Part shown: positions 30,210-39,244 of the stretch, one piece after another
Layout of the letters: each line of letters starts with the position of its first letter
Position numbering within the stretch: the first letter of the stretch is position 1
Source: a virus
DNA: 59,332 nucleotides
IMG/VR virus record: IMGVR_UViG_3300036814_000177
Span: 1 to 59,332 of that record
Reading direction: 5' to 3' (one strand)
Position numbers and translations under genes: made by a program
Notes under the pieces: model-generated
Database searches by the model: none
What the model was told of the DNA's origin: nothing
What the model saw: the letters and a program-made list of their open reading frames with translations, nothing else

Positions 30210-33200
30210 GCGTAATCAATTCAGATAGTGTCAGGGCTGGTGCGTCTGGAGTCGTTTCCGGCTACACCATCGAACAATCGTGCCGTTCCAATTACGATGA
30301 CAGCGCATACTTGTCACGGACGCCACGGGTTGCGGGGAACCGTAGGACTTGGACATACTCTGTATGGTTCAAGCGGGGTAATACCACCTCTGTTCAAAAC
30401 CTGTTCAACGCCGGGGCTAGTGAAGATATCGCTATCAACGCCGCTGACCAACTCATAATGAACATGGGAACTTGTAACTATATTTCTACACAGTTATTTC
30501 GTGACCCTTCGGCTTGGTTTCACTTGATAGTTGCGGTGGACACCACCCAATCTACGGCGGCTAGTCGTGTACGGTTCTATGGTAATGGTACGGAGATTAC
30601 CGCTTTCGGCACTGAAACCAACCCTGCACAGAATGAAGAATTAGCTGTTAACTCGGCAACCCTCCACACTGTAGGAGCCAATGAGGGTGGAACTGAAGAG
30701 TGGGACGGCTACATGGCCGATGTCCACTTCATCGACGGCCAGCAACTAGCCGCCAGCGATTTCGGTGAGAGCGATGCGAATGGGAATTGGATTCCGAAAG
30801 AATACTCGGCTGGTATCGTTGGAAGTGCTGCTACTGCTACTTTTGCTGGCGGCACTACCGATGCAACAGATGGGTCGGCAGGGACATATACTTTCTCTAA
30901 TCACGCGATAGGAACCGATACTGGCACACGAAAAGTCTTAGTAGCCATAAGCCTTGATGGTAAACAAGGTGATGAGCAAATCACTGGGGTTACGATTGAC
31001 GGAGACACCGCTACTCAAGTTATAAATAGCGACGGTGCGTCGGCGGGCCGACCTACTGATATGTGGATCGCTGATGTTCTATCAGGGGGAACCACAGGCG
31101 ACATTGTTATTACATTTACTTCCGGCGGGTTGGGAACCTATGGCGTAGGAATTGGTGTTTGGGCTTTGGAGGGTGTTTCTAGTTCTCCTTATGACGTTAT
31201 TGTTAATAATAGTACTAACCCCGGTACAGGTACTATAGATTGCCCCGCTGGTGGTGTTATAATAGCTTCTGAAATGAAGGCCAATGCATCTGGCTCACCT
31301 ACTACGGTGTGGACGGGTCTTACTGAAAGATATGATGCCGAGGTAGACAGCGGCAGAATGTCGGTTTCCGGTGCTTCAGATGCCTTCTCGGCCAAGCAAA
31401 CAGGCTTAACTGTAACAGCCACTAGAACCGCGACAGGAGATAGCCAGTGGGCCTTTAATGTTGTTTCCTTCGGCCCTGTCGATGAAACCTACGGCACAAA
31501 CGGCTTCCACCTCGACTACGCGGATAGTTCGCACTTTGGGTATGACATTCAGACAAACCTTCGTAGTTCAACGGAGCAAGACTTCCTGCAAGATATTACC
31601 GATGCCAGTCTGACCACTGATCTAAAACTCTGCTTGGATGCTGGAGATAGCGCGTCTTACACTAGCGGTACAAGCTGGCTGGATCAGTCTGGTGGTGGGT
31701 ATGACTTCTTCTTTGGTGCAGACGCCGGGGCTTCTACGGATGACCCAACATTTAACGGCGCGGCTGGTGGGTTAAGCCTTTCTGAATATATGTCGTTTGA
31801 TGGTGGAGATTTATTTAAATACGACACCACCACAGAAGGGTGGATGGACAACCTCCACCAAGATAACGCGCTATTCACTATAGCAGCATGGGTGTGGATA
31901 CCTGCATCAGCAGCCGAGCAGTATTATGTTTCAACAACGGGTTCTGGGTTCTTTACTGGTATTTACTTCTATAGCAACGGCACGGAGAACCCCGTCTTTG
32001 CCGCAAGACATGGGTCGGGGAACGCTCTTACTGTTACAGCAGACACGGCCTTAACTACCGGAGCGTGGAATTTTATAGCCATTTCGATAGACGAAGCAAC
32101 AGGTGCAGGTGGCGGTTTCTTCTATGTAAACGGAGACTACTCGCAAGTCAGTTCCGCAGACACGTTTACCGCTACTTACTCGACCCCATCTTCTAGTGCT
32201 GCCGCAAGCCCGATGATACTTGGGGCTAGGACAGGTGGCGGGTTTTTACAGAGTACGGCTAAGATGGCAGGGATGATGATTTGGGAGGGGGGAACTGCTA
32301 TAACCAAAGCCAACCTCGACACCCTTTACGCAAGCACCAAGGAACGCTTCGAGGAATTTGAAGACAGCGGCCTCGCCACCAACGACCAAGTAACCGACAG
32401 CCCCACGGATGATGCTGATAATGGGGTGGGGAATTACTGTACCCTTAATCCCTTGGATTTTGCCGGAGGAATTACCCTTTCAAACGGAAATCTACAAGTG
32501 GTACTCGGCAACGATGACGGCATACGAGGGACACAGTTTTTTGATGCCAACGATGCTGATGGGTATTATTGGGAGGTCATACCCAGCGCCGTTAGTACGA
32601 GTAATACCAGATGCGGAGTGGCTACTGCTGATGCCGATATAAGCACAGATAGCCCACTCACAGGTTTATACGTGTATATTCATAACGGAGATAAGATTGC
32701 CGCCGCCGCGCAAACAACTTATGGCGATGCTTGGACAACGAGCGAAGTCATTGGCGTCTTTCTCAAAGCTGGAACGCTTGAAATGTTTAATCAAGGCATT
32801 TCTCAAGGGAACCTTGCCACAGGAATTACAGGGCTAGTTGCCCCCGTGCTACAGGATAGAAACACAGGGTCTACTTTGGCTATTAATTTTGGTCAACAAC
32901 CCTTTGTGCGTACTCCCCCAACAGGCGCAAAGCGCCTTTACACCGCAAGTATGGCTGCACCTGACGTACCTGACCCAAGCAAATATTACCAAGAGGAAAA
33001 CTTCACCGGTACAGGTGCGGAGTTGGCAAGGACGCTGACGGATGGTGGTGGCGCGGCTTTCTCTCCTGACCTTGTTATTTGTCGGGAAACTGAAACCTCT
33101 TCTATGGATCACAACATGATCGACACCACCAGAGGGGCAACAAAGGAATTTGCCTTTGGTGAGGATGAGGCGGCGTCCACTGTGGCCCAAGGACTTAAAT

Positions 33201-33967
33201 CATTTGATAGTTCTGGCGTAACTCTTGGGACAGCGGTGGATTACAACCGGTTGTCTACCCTATGTAGTCTAAACGCTTGGGTGGAAGGAACACTCCCCGG
33301 CTTTGAGATTATAACGTGGACAGGAACAGCCGCAGAAAAGACCATCACACATAACCTCGGTGTAGCCCCTGCTTGCATCTGGGCTAGGAATGTCACCGAC
33401 AGCGTTAATACCACAATGTACCATCAGAGCTTAAATGGTGGTACAACTCCAGAGAACTTCCGTTTGGAGTTAGGTGCTACGGGAGAAGCGGATGACGATA
33501 CCGTGTGGTTCGATTATGCTCCTACAAGTGCCAACTTTAAAGTCGGGGCCAGTAACCTGACCAACGGCGACGGCGACACGATAATCGCTTACGTCTTTGC
33601 GGAAGTCCCCGGCTTCAGTTCCTTCGGGAGTTATGTCGGCAACGGCAACCCCGTTGGCCCCTTCGTATTTACAAATTACCGTCCTCGTTTTGTATTAACT
33701 AAGAGGCGGGACGGTTCTGCTCACCAACCTGTCATTACGCCGAGTGAGTGGTCAGGCCACAGCGGAGGAGGTAACACTACAAGTGGTTCGGACCTTGTAG
33801 ACGGCCAACTCTTGGACACCGCAAGGGAGATGGATTATCTCGCCAACGGGTTCAAGATCAGGGATGCTGATAATACAATCAACGGCTCTGGTTTTAACAT
33901 GGTGTACTGTTCCTTCGCTCACTGGCCATTCGGCGGCGACGGTGTTAGCCAAGCACGGGCGAGGTAG
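30206..33967 (+). CDS. Large tail fibre / receptor-binding protein with lectin-like and SPRY domains
   Basis: A 1253-residue modular fibre. Residues 30-180 are a LamG/concanavalin-like domain (RTWTYSVWFKRGNTTS; DPSAWFHLIVAVDTTQ). Residues 204-427 are an extra beta domain. Residues 470-710 form a second lectin-like domain (LCLDAGDSASYT; FTIAAWVWIPASAAEQYY). Residues 755-900 are SPRY-like (YYWEVIPSAVSTSNTRCGVA). The end (about 927-1250) carries YYQEENFTGTGAELARTL and HNLGVAPACIWARN, as in marine phage fibres with repeat C-terminal domains. It would bind host surface sugars. Starts in an ATGA overlap with the preceding gene. Both the 204-427 and 450-718 blocks appear inserted in a common fibre frame. 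Confidence 0.8.
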   Translation: MSVINSDSVRAGASGVVSGYTIEQSCRSNYDDSAYLSRTPRVAGNRRTWTYSVWFKRGNTTSVQNLFNAGASEDIAINAADQLIMNMGTCNYISTQLFRDPSAWFHLIVAVDTTQSTAASRVRFYGNGTEITAFGTETNPAQNEELAVNSATLHTVGANEGGTEEWDGYMADVHFIDGQQLAASDFGESDANGNWIPKEYSAGIVGSAATATFAGGTTDATDGSAGTYTFSNHAIGTDTGTRKVLVAISLDGKQGDEQITGVTIDGDTATQVINSDGASAGRPTDMWIADVLSGGTTGDIVITFTSGGLGTYGVGIGVWALEGVSSSPYDVIVNNSTNPGTGTIDCPAGGVIIASEMKANASGSPTTVWTGLTERYDAEVDSGRMSVSGASDAFSAKQTGLTVTATRTATGDSQWAFNVVSFGPVDETYGTNGFHLDYADSSHFGYDIQTNLRSSTEQDFLQDITDASLTTDLKLCLDAGDSASYTSGTSWLDQSGGGYDFFFGADAGASTDDPTFNGAAGGLSLSEYMSFDGGDLFKYDTTTEGWMDNLHQDNALFTIAAWVWIPASAAEQYYVSTTGSGFFTGIYFYSNGTENPVFAARHGSGNALTVTADTALTTGAWNFIAISIDEATGAGGGFFYVNGDYSQVSSADTFTATYSTPSSSAAASPMILGARTGGGFLQSTAKMAGMMIWEGGTAITKANLDTLYASTKERFEEFEDSGLATNDQVTDSPTDDADNGVGNYCTLNPLDFAGGITLSNGNLQVVLGNDDGIRGTQFFDANDADGYYWEVIPSAVSTSNTRCGVATADADISTDSPLTGLYVYIHNGDKIAAAAQTTYGDAWTTSEVIGVFLKAGTLEMFNQGISQGNLATGITGLVAPVLQDRNTGSTLAINFGQQPFVRTPPTGAKRLYTASMAAPDVPDPSKYYQEENFTGTGAELARTLTDGGGAAFSPDLVICRETETSSMDHNMIDTTRGATKEFAFGEDEAASTVAQGLKSFDSSGVTLGTAVDYNRLSTLCSLNAWVEGTLPGFEIITWTGTAAEKTITHNLGVAPACIWARNVTDSVNTTMYHQSLNGGTTPENFRLELGATGEADDDTVWFDYAPTSANFKVGASNLTNGDGDTIIAYVFAEVPGFSSFGSYVGNGNPVGPFVFTNYRPRFVLTKRRDGSAHQPVITPSEWSGHSGGGNTTSGSDLVDGQLLDTAREMDYLANGFKIRDADNTINGSGFNMVYCSFAHWPFGGDGVSQARAR

Positions 33968-33974
33968 AACTGTC

Positions 33975-34181
33975 ATGAATAAAGTTACAGACATCGTGCA
34001 AGAAATGTCGGCTGAAACCGCCGGGAAAATTAGTATTGGCATAGGCGGCGGTGGCGTGACTTTGCAGCTCATAACTGAGTATACCAGCCTGTTCATTCTG
34101 TTCGGAAATGGTCTGTTGGTGGCGGCTGGCCTGTTTCTCGTGAGTTATAAAATCCGTGAGCAATGGAACAAAAATGGATGA
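33975..34181 (+). CDS. Small membrane protein, holin-like (68 aa)
   Basis: ATG 33975, seven bases after the fibre stop. Residues 1-35 are soluble with a Gly-rich turn (ISIGIGGGGVTLQLITEY) and residues 37-60 a clear membrane helix (SLFILFGNGLLVAAGLFLVS), followed by a basic tail (YKIREQWNKNG). One helix with a basic C-terminus and its place at the head of the lysis cluster fit a class III-like holin or pinholin. A longer frame from 33864 reads inside the fibre gene and is rejected. Confidence 0.6.
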   Translation: MNKVTDIVQEMSAETAGKISIGIGGGGVTLQLITEYTSLFILFGNGLLVAAGLFLVSYKIREQWNKNG

Positions 34182-34326
34182 GATACTGAAATGGTGGCCG
34201 ATTATTACGTTTGCGATCCTAGTGGTACTGGCGATTGGCGCACATCATGAGAAAATTAAGACGATGGAGCTTAAACTTATCGAGTTATTTAAGCTTTGGA
34301 ACACAGATCGTACAGATAAGAAGTGA
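34174..34326 (+). CDS. Small membrane protein (50 aa) of the lysis cluster
   Basis: ATG 34174 overlaps the previous gene by 8 bases and the stop lies just before the lipoprotein gene. One N-terminal membrane helix (WWPIITFAILVVLAIGAHH) is followed by a charged amphipathic segment (EKIKTMELKLIELFKLWN). The layout, a membrane helix with a short helical periplasmic part, is that of a small inner-membrane spanin or holin partner. The frame is too short for most gene finders. Confidence 0.6.
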   Translation: MDEILKWWPIITFAILVVLAIGAHHEKIKTMELKLIELFKLWNTDRTDKK

Positions 34327-34328
34327 TA

Positions 34329-34664
34329 ATGTTCAAACTGATTCCGGTTCTTATGTTACTGATAACAGGTTGCGCAGCGGCTGATGCCGATTTGCCCACA
34401 CCTGTTATCGGCAATATTATAACGCTAAAGCCAAATCAATGTATGCCGACCAGAATTCTGGGGCCGTTGCTATCTCAGGAATACGGCGAAAAATTAACGG
34501 CGTCAGGTGTTCTTCAAGCCGCAAACATTCCGCTTATAATGATGCTGTTCACTTCTAAAGCTGGCTCATGGACGGTGACTACGACTTCACAAGAAGGACT
34601 TACTTGCGTCTTGATTTGGGGCGAAAACTACAAGGTTAATGCACCACCGGGGGAGAAGATCTAA
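34329..34664 (+). CDS. Lipoprotein of the lysis cluster (111 aa)
   Basis: Starts MFKLIPVLMLLITGCAAADA; the signal peptide ends in the lipobox ITGC, with Cys at residue 15. After the signal, a folded domain contains CMPTRILGPLLSQEYGEK, a hydrophobic helix (IPLIMMLFTSKAGSWTV) and a strand with GLTCVLIWGENY. The single motif 'W-V-TT-G-TC' is recurrent in small exported phage proteins. I chose the ATG at 34329; a GTG at 34323 is also possible. Lipidation would place it in the outer membrane near the spanin-type lysis step. Which lysis role it has is not clear. Confidence 0.6.
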   Translation: MFKLIPVLMLLITGCAAADADLPTPVIGNIITLKPNQCMPTRILGPLLSQEYGEKLTASGVLQAANIPLIMMLFTSKAGSWTVTTTSQEGLTCVLIWGENYKVNAPPGEKI

Positions 34665-34897
34665 TGACAGAAAAATTATTGCTGATGATGGTTGTCTTAT
34701 TAATCTCTGGCTGTGCCTTTCTGCCAACCCCGCTGGCGTGGCTAAATTACGCACGGTTGGGCTATGACGTGAACCAAATGGCTGTAGGTGACTCTACTAC
34801 GTCAGACGTTATACTTTCGTCGTCCGTGGACATGGACTGCAAACTCTTGAATGCTCTGGACGGTGAGGCCATTTGCGTAAAGGGGCCGAAGGGGTGA
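34664..34897 (+). CDS. Second small lipoprotein (77 aa)
   Basis: MTEKLLLMMVVLLISGCAFL shows a signal peptide and lipobox ISGC (Cys 17). The mature part is about 60 residues with two further Cys (MDCKLL and AICVKG) that may form a disulfide. Its size and position two genes before the endolysin make it a candidate outer-membrane spanin or lysis regulator. TAATG coupling with the preceding gene. Confidence 0.6.
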   Translation: MTEKLLLMMVVLLISGCAFLPTPLAWLNYARLGYDVNQMAVGDSTTSDVILSSSVDMDCKLLNALDGEAICVKGPKG

Positions 34898-34899
34898 AA

Positions 34900-34971
34900 A
34901 TGATCACTTTTATTTTAACCGTGACGGGTGTCGGCCATGCTCTCTTTTTTGGCCTTACATTTCCACTATGA
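34900..34971 (+). CDS. Tiny hydrophobic peptide (23 aa)
   Basis: ATG at 34900 and stop overlapping the endolysin start (ATGA). The product MITFILTVTGVGHALFFGLT plus three residues is one hydrophobic segment. AAGGGG lies about nine bases upstream. It may be a leader that couples endolysin translation or a real micro-membrane protein. Evidence is limited to the coupling and the hydrophobic pattern. Confidence 0.4.
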   Translation: MITFILTVTGVGHALFFGLTFPL

Positions 34972-35366
34972 CGCTGGTGATTTATGACCATTGGACACAG
35001 GTTCCACGCACACACACAGCATGGCCTTGGGAGCATTTCAAGCCTAAAGAGATGGCGTGTCGTGGTACGGGAAAACTTACAGTTGAACCTCGATTGCTTG
35101 GTTACCTTGATCTTTTGCGCGGGCGTTTTGGCAGTCCTCTTACTGTACTCAGTGCTTATCGTTCTCCCTACCACAATGCTAAAGTGGGCGGCGCACCGTT
35201 TAGCTCTCATCTCAAAGCTGTAGCAGTAGATTTATCGATAGTTGGACAGGACAAAAAACAGATGGAACGGCTTGCAAAAGAAGTAGGGTTTACAGGGTTT
35301 GGTTACTATCGAACCTTCCTACATATCGACCTTGGACGGCCTCGTTTTTGGGGAAGGAGAAATTAG
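34968..35366 (+). CDS. Endolysin: peptidase M15 (D-Ala-D-Ala type)
   Basis: A 132-residue zinc peptidase. The conserved ligands are visible: SSHLKAVAVDLS gives H81 and D88 and FLHIDLG gives H119 with D121. The N-terminal FKPKEMACRGTGKL and the LSAYRSPYHN segment agree with the M15 'peptidase_M15_3' type. It has no signal peptide, so it needs a holin to reach the wall, which fits the membrane genes on both sides. It cuts the peptide bridges of peptidoglycan. Start ATG 34968 overlaps the tiny peptide gene. Confidence 0.88.
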   Translation: MTLVIYDHWTQVPRTHTAWPWEHFKPKEMACRGTGKLTVEPRLLGYLDLLRGRFGSPLTVLSAYRSPYHNAKVGGAPFSSHLKAVAVDLSIVGQDKKQMERLAKEVGFTGFGYYRTFLHIDLGRPRFWGRRN

Positions 35367-35822
35367 ATGTTTGATCTTTTAGGGACCGTTATGACTGGCG
35401 GTTTAACTGGTGTTATCGGTAGCGTCATTGGCAAAGCCTTCAGTTTCCTTGATGCGTGGCAAAAGGAAAAGGCTGCGGATAGTGAACATGGAAGAACACT
35501 TGAACTCCTTGAGCTACAGAATAAAATCGGCGCAGAGGAGAGCGAAAGGGAGATGGAAATCGCCCAAGCAAAGATTGATGCCGATTCTCGTGTGGCGTCC
35601 TACAGCCACGACTCTATGGGTGGTACAAGTTCTGGCTGGGTCACTGACTGTTTACGCTTGGTGCGCCCTGTGCTTACATTTTCTCTCATTGTTTTAGTAG
35701 GCATCTTGTATTTTAAGGCCATCCCAGCCGGTAGAGCGACGATTGAGGCATCTGTGATATACATGTGTTCGTCATCCGTGCTATGGTGGTTCGGGGATAG
35801 GGCCATGAGGTCTAAGAAATAA
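35367..35822 (+). CDS. GTA-type 3TM holin-like protein
   Basis: A 151-residue protein with an N-terminal helix (LLGTVMTGGLTGVIGSVIGK), a long charged coiled coil (KEKAADSEHGRTLELLELQN), then DCLRLVRPVLTFSLIVLVGI and SVIYMCSSSVLWWFGDRAM. The 'RP-L-F...WWFGDRA' ending is the pattern of the family named for holins of gene transfer agents. It would permeabilise the inner membrane for the M15 endolysin. It starts one base after the endolysin stop, with AAGGAG upstream. Confidence 0.72.
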   Translation: MFDLLGTVMTGGLTGVIGSVIGKAFSFLDAWQKEKAADSEHGRTLELLELQNKIGAEESEREMEIAQAKIDADSRVASYSHDSMGGTSSGWVTDCLRLVRPVLTFSLIVLVGILYFKAIPAGRATIEASVIYMCSSSVLWWFGDRAMRSKK

Positions 35823-35834
35823 AAGGAGATTGCT

Positions 35835-35960
35835 GTGACTTGGAAAACACTAAAATCTAATATTAAATTCGTTGCGAAATCGAAGCCTTTTGCGGCTAGT
35901 TTTGTGTTCGGAACCGGCGTCCTTATAGGATACTGTGTTAAGTTACTAACTAGTTTCTAG
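35835..35960 (+). CDS. Small membrane protein (41 aa), GTG start
   Basis: GTG 35835 has AAGGAG six bases upstream. The product MTWKTLKSNIKFVAKSKPFA has a basic start and a single membrane helix (FAASFVFGTGVLIGYCVKLL). It closes the lysis cluster, 24 bases before the nozzle gene. It may be a holin partner or antiholin; no sequence motif decides this. Confidence 0.6.
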   Translation: MTWKTLKSNIKFVAKSKPFAASFVFGTGVLIGYCVKLLTSF

Positions 35961-35984
35961 GGTTTACGGGGTCGGAGTAACACC

Positions 35985-38825
35985 ATGGCCGCTATTAAAC
36001 TAAAGAAGTTTTTAGGCACCGCCCCGAAAGTATCATCGGAGCTACTCCCCGATGGTGCAGGGCAGACCGCCTATAACCTACAGCTATATTCTGGTGATCT
36101 TATCCCGTATAGTGAGCCTGCGGTTATCGACAGCGTTCCTAGGCTAGGTACGCTGAAGACCCTATATGCCCTACGGGCCACCCCCGCTAGCTCCCTCGAA
36201 TGGCTCACATGGTTGACCGATGTGGACATTATTACTGTGTCTGACTCGTCCGATGACGAGCAGCGGTTTTACTATACAGGCGACGGTGTGCCCAAGGTAT
36301 CAAACTACGCACTGGCTACAACAGGTTCTGAACCATATCCCGGCACATCCAACACATTTTACAACCTTGGCCTCCCCCTGCCCACAGTAACTCCCACAAC
36401 GTCCGCCGCATCATTCTCCGCGTTGACGACGGCCTCGTACGAGCGAGACCCAGGCAACACAGCTATTCTAACTTTCAGTAGTGCCCATGGCCTGCGTGAT
36501 GGCAACATCGTTACAGTCCGTGCGTTCACCGGTGACCCCGCCGTGGACTTCAACGTGATTAATACACGGATCACTGTCACCAGTGACACCACGTTTGAGT
36601 ATTATAACGCCGGGGATACAGAGGCTTTGGCGGCTGACACCAACGGGCGGGTCGATCTCGCAGGTGGCACCATCACTCGTGACTACACCTACACTTGGTA
36701 CACTCCGTGGGATGAGGAGAGTGTAGGTGCTGTTCCATCTACCACGCTCTTCATCAAGGAGGGGCAGCAGGTTACTGTAAGTGGGCTACCTACTGCTGCG
36801 CCAGCAGGTGATAACTTTATTAGTGGTATGAAGCTCTACCGAACACTAAGCTCGGCGTCAGGCACTGAGTTCTACCACCTGTCCACGCTATGGTTCCCCG
36901 TTTTAGGCTCAACTGGTGCGCTTGCGAGCAATGTTGTTACCATGGTCTTCGCTAGTCACCACAACCTCATCGTGGATGATAAGTTCAAAATTGCTAAGAG
37001 TGCCGACTCGACGTTTGACATCATTGATGGTGTGGTCCTCTCAGTACCCGATGATCTGACTATTACCTATGCCCAGACGGCGGGCGACATTACCGAGAAG
37101 GCTGAAGCTACGGCTACCATGTACCATAATGTTGCTGAGCTTCCGGCTGATACCGCCCGCTATTACGGCGATGATAGCATCGAGCCAACCTTAGTTGAAC
37201 GTAACACCAGCGTAGTCCAGTTAACCACAGCGGCAGTACACGGGCTGCTGGTTAACCAGAAGATCACTGTATCTGGTATGGCTGACGCTACATACGACGA
37301 GTCTACAGCGGTAAGTATCGCTACGGTGCCTAGCACGACGACGCTCACCTATACTTCGCTTGGCGGGGTAGCTGTGTCTACGGTTGCGCGTACCTCCAAC
37401 GTGGTGACTGTAACCACAGCGGCTGTGCATGGTTTCTCTACCAGTGACGTAGTCACGATGAAACTTATGACGGACTCGACCTTTGACAGTGAAGATGAGT
37501 CGATAACTGTCACCGACACCACCCACTTCACCTATGCCCAGACTGCTGACGACGTAGGCACTAAAGCCGATACCACTGGTCGTTGCCAACGCGACGACAC
37601 CAGCGCGGCTGATACGACAGGCATTATCACCAACGACAGCTACTTGGACGACTTTGACTTCCTTAATCTGGTGGATATTCTGCTCTCAGACGATTACGAT
37701 GAGCCTCACGCTGACATGATTGGCCTTACGCTGGCGCAGAACAATATGGTTGCCGGGTTCTTCGACAACCAGTTGTGCTTCGCTGAGCCAGCCAAGCCTT
37801 GGGCTTGGCCCTTGGCGTACCGCATTACGTTTGAGTACGACATCGTAGACATCGAGACTGTCGGCGGCTTTCTGATCGTTTTAACTAGCAAATACGCTTA
37901 CCGCGTAGCAGGTAATGACCCACTGACGTTAAGTATCTCCCGTATTGACACCCCGTATCCGTGCCTCTCTAAGCGGTCAGTGGTTAACATGGGGTATGGC
38001 GTTATCTTCGCTACGTACGGTGGCCTAGCTTTGTGGAACCTAAAGGGGCTGTCCCTTGCGACTGAGTATATCCATGACTGGGATACGTGGGACGACGACA
38101 TTGACCCCACCACCATTGTTGGGCATTTCTTCGATGATAAGTATTTTGGGTCTTACACAGGTGGGTCGTTCCTCTTTGAGCGTGACGAGAAGGTAGGCGG
38201 GTACTACACAACCGCCGGGCACCAGTTCAACAGTGCATGGACTGACGTATCCACCAATGCGCTCTACACAGCCAGTGACACACTTGGTAACGTTACCCAG
38301 TGGGGAAGCTCCACTTGGCCCCTACGCCCCATGGAGTGGAAGTCAAAGACCATCGTTACCAAAGACTATATCAACGTGGGCGCTGCCCGCGTGGTCGCTG
38401 ATTACACCGCAACCGCTGAAGATATTACAGCGTACACCACGTACAACGATGGCATCGTTGCATATAACACCCTTGTATGGGCTGACAGTGAGCAGCTTGG
38501 CGGCATTAACGGCCCTACTGACTACGTCGATACTGGTGGGGTGGACGTTAATAACTTTGGCTCGTTTAATACTGGGCTGGTGAATGGCCCGAGTGGGCTT
38601 AATGCAATGGTCAGATCCACGCGCACCGCGCCGTCCACGTACTCTCTTGTGTTTAAATTGTGGCAGAATAAGACGCTGGTTTACACTGAGGTAATCACCA
38701 GTGATAGCATCTTCCGTTGCCCAGCGGGGTATAAGTCAGATACTTTTGAAGTGTCTGTCTCTAGCTCCGCGAGAGTAAGGGCGATCCACATTGGGGAAAC
38801 TCCAGATGGGTTGAGGAAAGCATAA
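35985..38825 (+). CDS. Tail nozzle-like structural protein (946 aa)
   Basis: A large beta-rich protein starting IKLKKFLGTAPKVSSELLPD with GAGQTAYNLQLYSGDLIPYS, the N-terminal signature of podovirus tail tube/nozzle proteins that follow 'AQN-L-SG-L-P'. Four related segments of the 'VVT-TTAAVHG-V' type occur in the first half (about residues 155-220, 315-380, 400-460, 465-530), each with a final TLTY or FTYA strand. The C-terminal half is propeller-like (WAWPLAYRITFEYDIVDIET, GYGVIFATYGGLALWN). It would close and elongate the short tail. ATG 35985 is preceded by GGGGTCGGAGT. Confidence 0.7.
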   Translation: MAAIKLKKFLGTAPKVSSELLPDGAGQTAYNLQLYSGDLIPYSEPAVIDSVPRLGTLKTLYALRATPASSLEWLTWLTDVDIITVSDSSDDEQRFYYTGDGVPKVSNYALATTGSEPYPGTSNTFYNLGLPLPTVTPTTSAASFSALTTASYERDPGNTAILTFSSAHGLRDGNIVTVRAFTGDPAVDFNVINTRITVTSDTTFEYYNAGDTEALAADTNGRVDLAGGTITRDYTYTWYTPWDEESVGAVPSTTLFIKEGQQVTVSGLPTAAPAGDNFISGMKLYRTLSSASGTEFYHLSTLWFPVLGSTGALASNVVTMVFASHHNLIVDDKFKIAKSADSTFDIIDGVVLSVPDDLTITYAQTAGDITEKAEATATMYHNVAELPADTARYYGDDSIEPTLVERNTSVVQLTTAAVHGLLVNQKITVSGMADATYDESTAVSIATVPSTTTLTYTSLGGVAVSTVARTSNVVTVTTAAVHGFSTSDVVTMKLMTDSTFDSEDESITVTDTTHFTYAQTADDVGTKADTTGRCQRDDTSAADTTGIITNDSYLDDFDFLNLVDILLSDDYDEPHADMIGLTLAQNNMVAGFFDNQLCFAEPAKPWAWPLAYRITFEYDIVDIETVGGFLIVLTSKYAYRVAGNDPLTLSISRIDTPYPCLSKRSVVNMGYGVIFATYGGLALWNLKGLSLATEYIHDWDTWDDDIDPTTIVGHFFDDKYFGSYTGGSFLFERDEKVGGYYTTAGHQFNSAWTDVSTNALYTASDTLGNVTQWGSSTWPLRPMEWKSKTIVTKDYINVGAARVVADYTATAEDITAYTTYNDGIVAYNTLVWADSEQLGGINGPTDYVDTGGVDVNNFGSFNTGLVNGPSGLNAMVRSTRTAPSTYSLVFKLWQNKTLVYTEVITSDSIFRCPAGYKSDTFEVSVSSSARVRAIHIGETPDGLRKA

Positions 38826-39175
38826 TGGTACGTAGGCATGTAGCAACTCCCGAGATTCCGGATACACTTCTTGACTGGCAAGCTATCCTGTTTAGTGCTA
38901 TTAAGGAGAACGTAGAGCTTCTTACGGGGACTCGAGGGGAGGCCGATTTTGCAAGTATGGCAATCGTGAGGGGCGATATTAGCGTTAATCAGGTTGGGAA
39001 CCAGCTTATGGGCAGCGTAAACACTAGCCATAACACTACTCCGGCTTCGCTAGCCACAGCCGCGCCCCTCAACGCCTTCATTGATCTCCGTAATGATGTG
39101 CAGCTGTTAGCCAATGATTTGTTTCGGACTCGGCAGTCTCTCGACCTACTTATCCGAAACATGACGGGGGTGTAG
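38825..39175 (+). CDS. Hypothetical virion-associated protein (116 aa)
   Basis: A 116-residue, mostly helical protein starting MVRRHVATPEIPDTLLDWQA. The C-terminus is an amphipathic helix pair (FIDLRNDVQLLANDLFRTRQ). It is coupled to the nozzle gene by a TAATG overlap. No family is recognised, though proteins of this size follow the nozzle gene in related podovirus layouts. The 69 bases after it contain no confident gene. Confidence 0.55.
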   Translation: MVRRHVATPEIPDTLLDWQAILFSAIKENVELLTGTRGEADFASMAIVRGDISVNQVGNQLMGSVNTSHNTTPASLATAAPLNAFIDLRNDVQLLANDLFRTRQSLDLLIRNMTGV

Positions 39176-39244
39176 AGTATGGCGTCTAATGGCGCTGGCG
39201 ATGACGATGATGGGCCGTAAGAAGAACCACAAGAGGAAGAAGTA

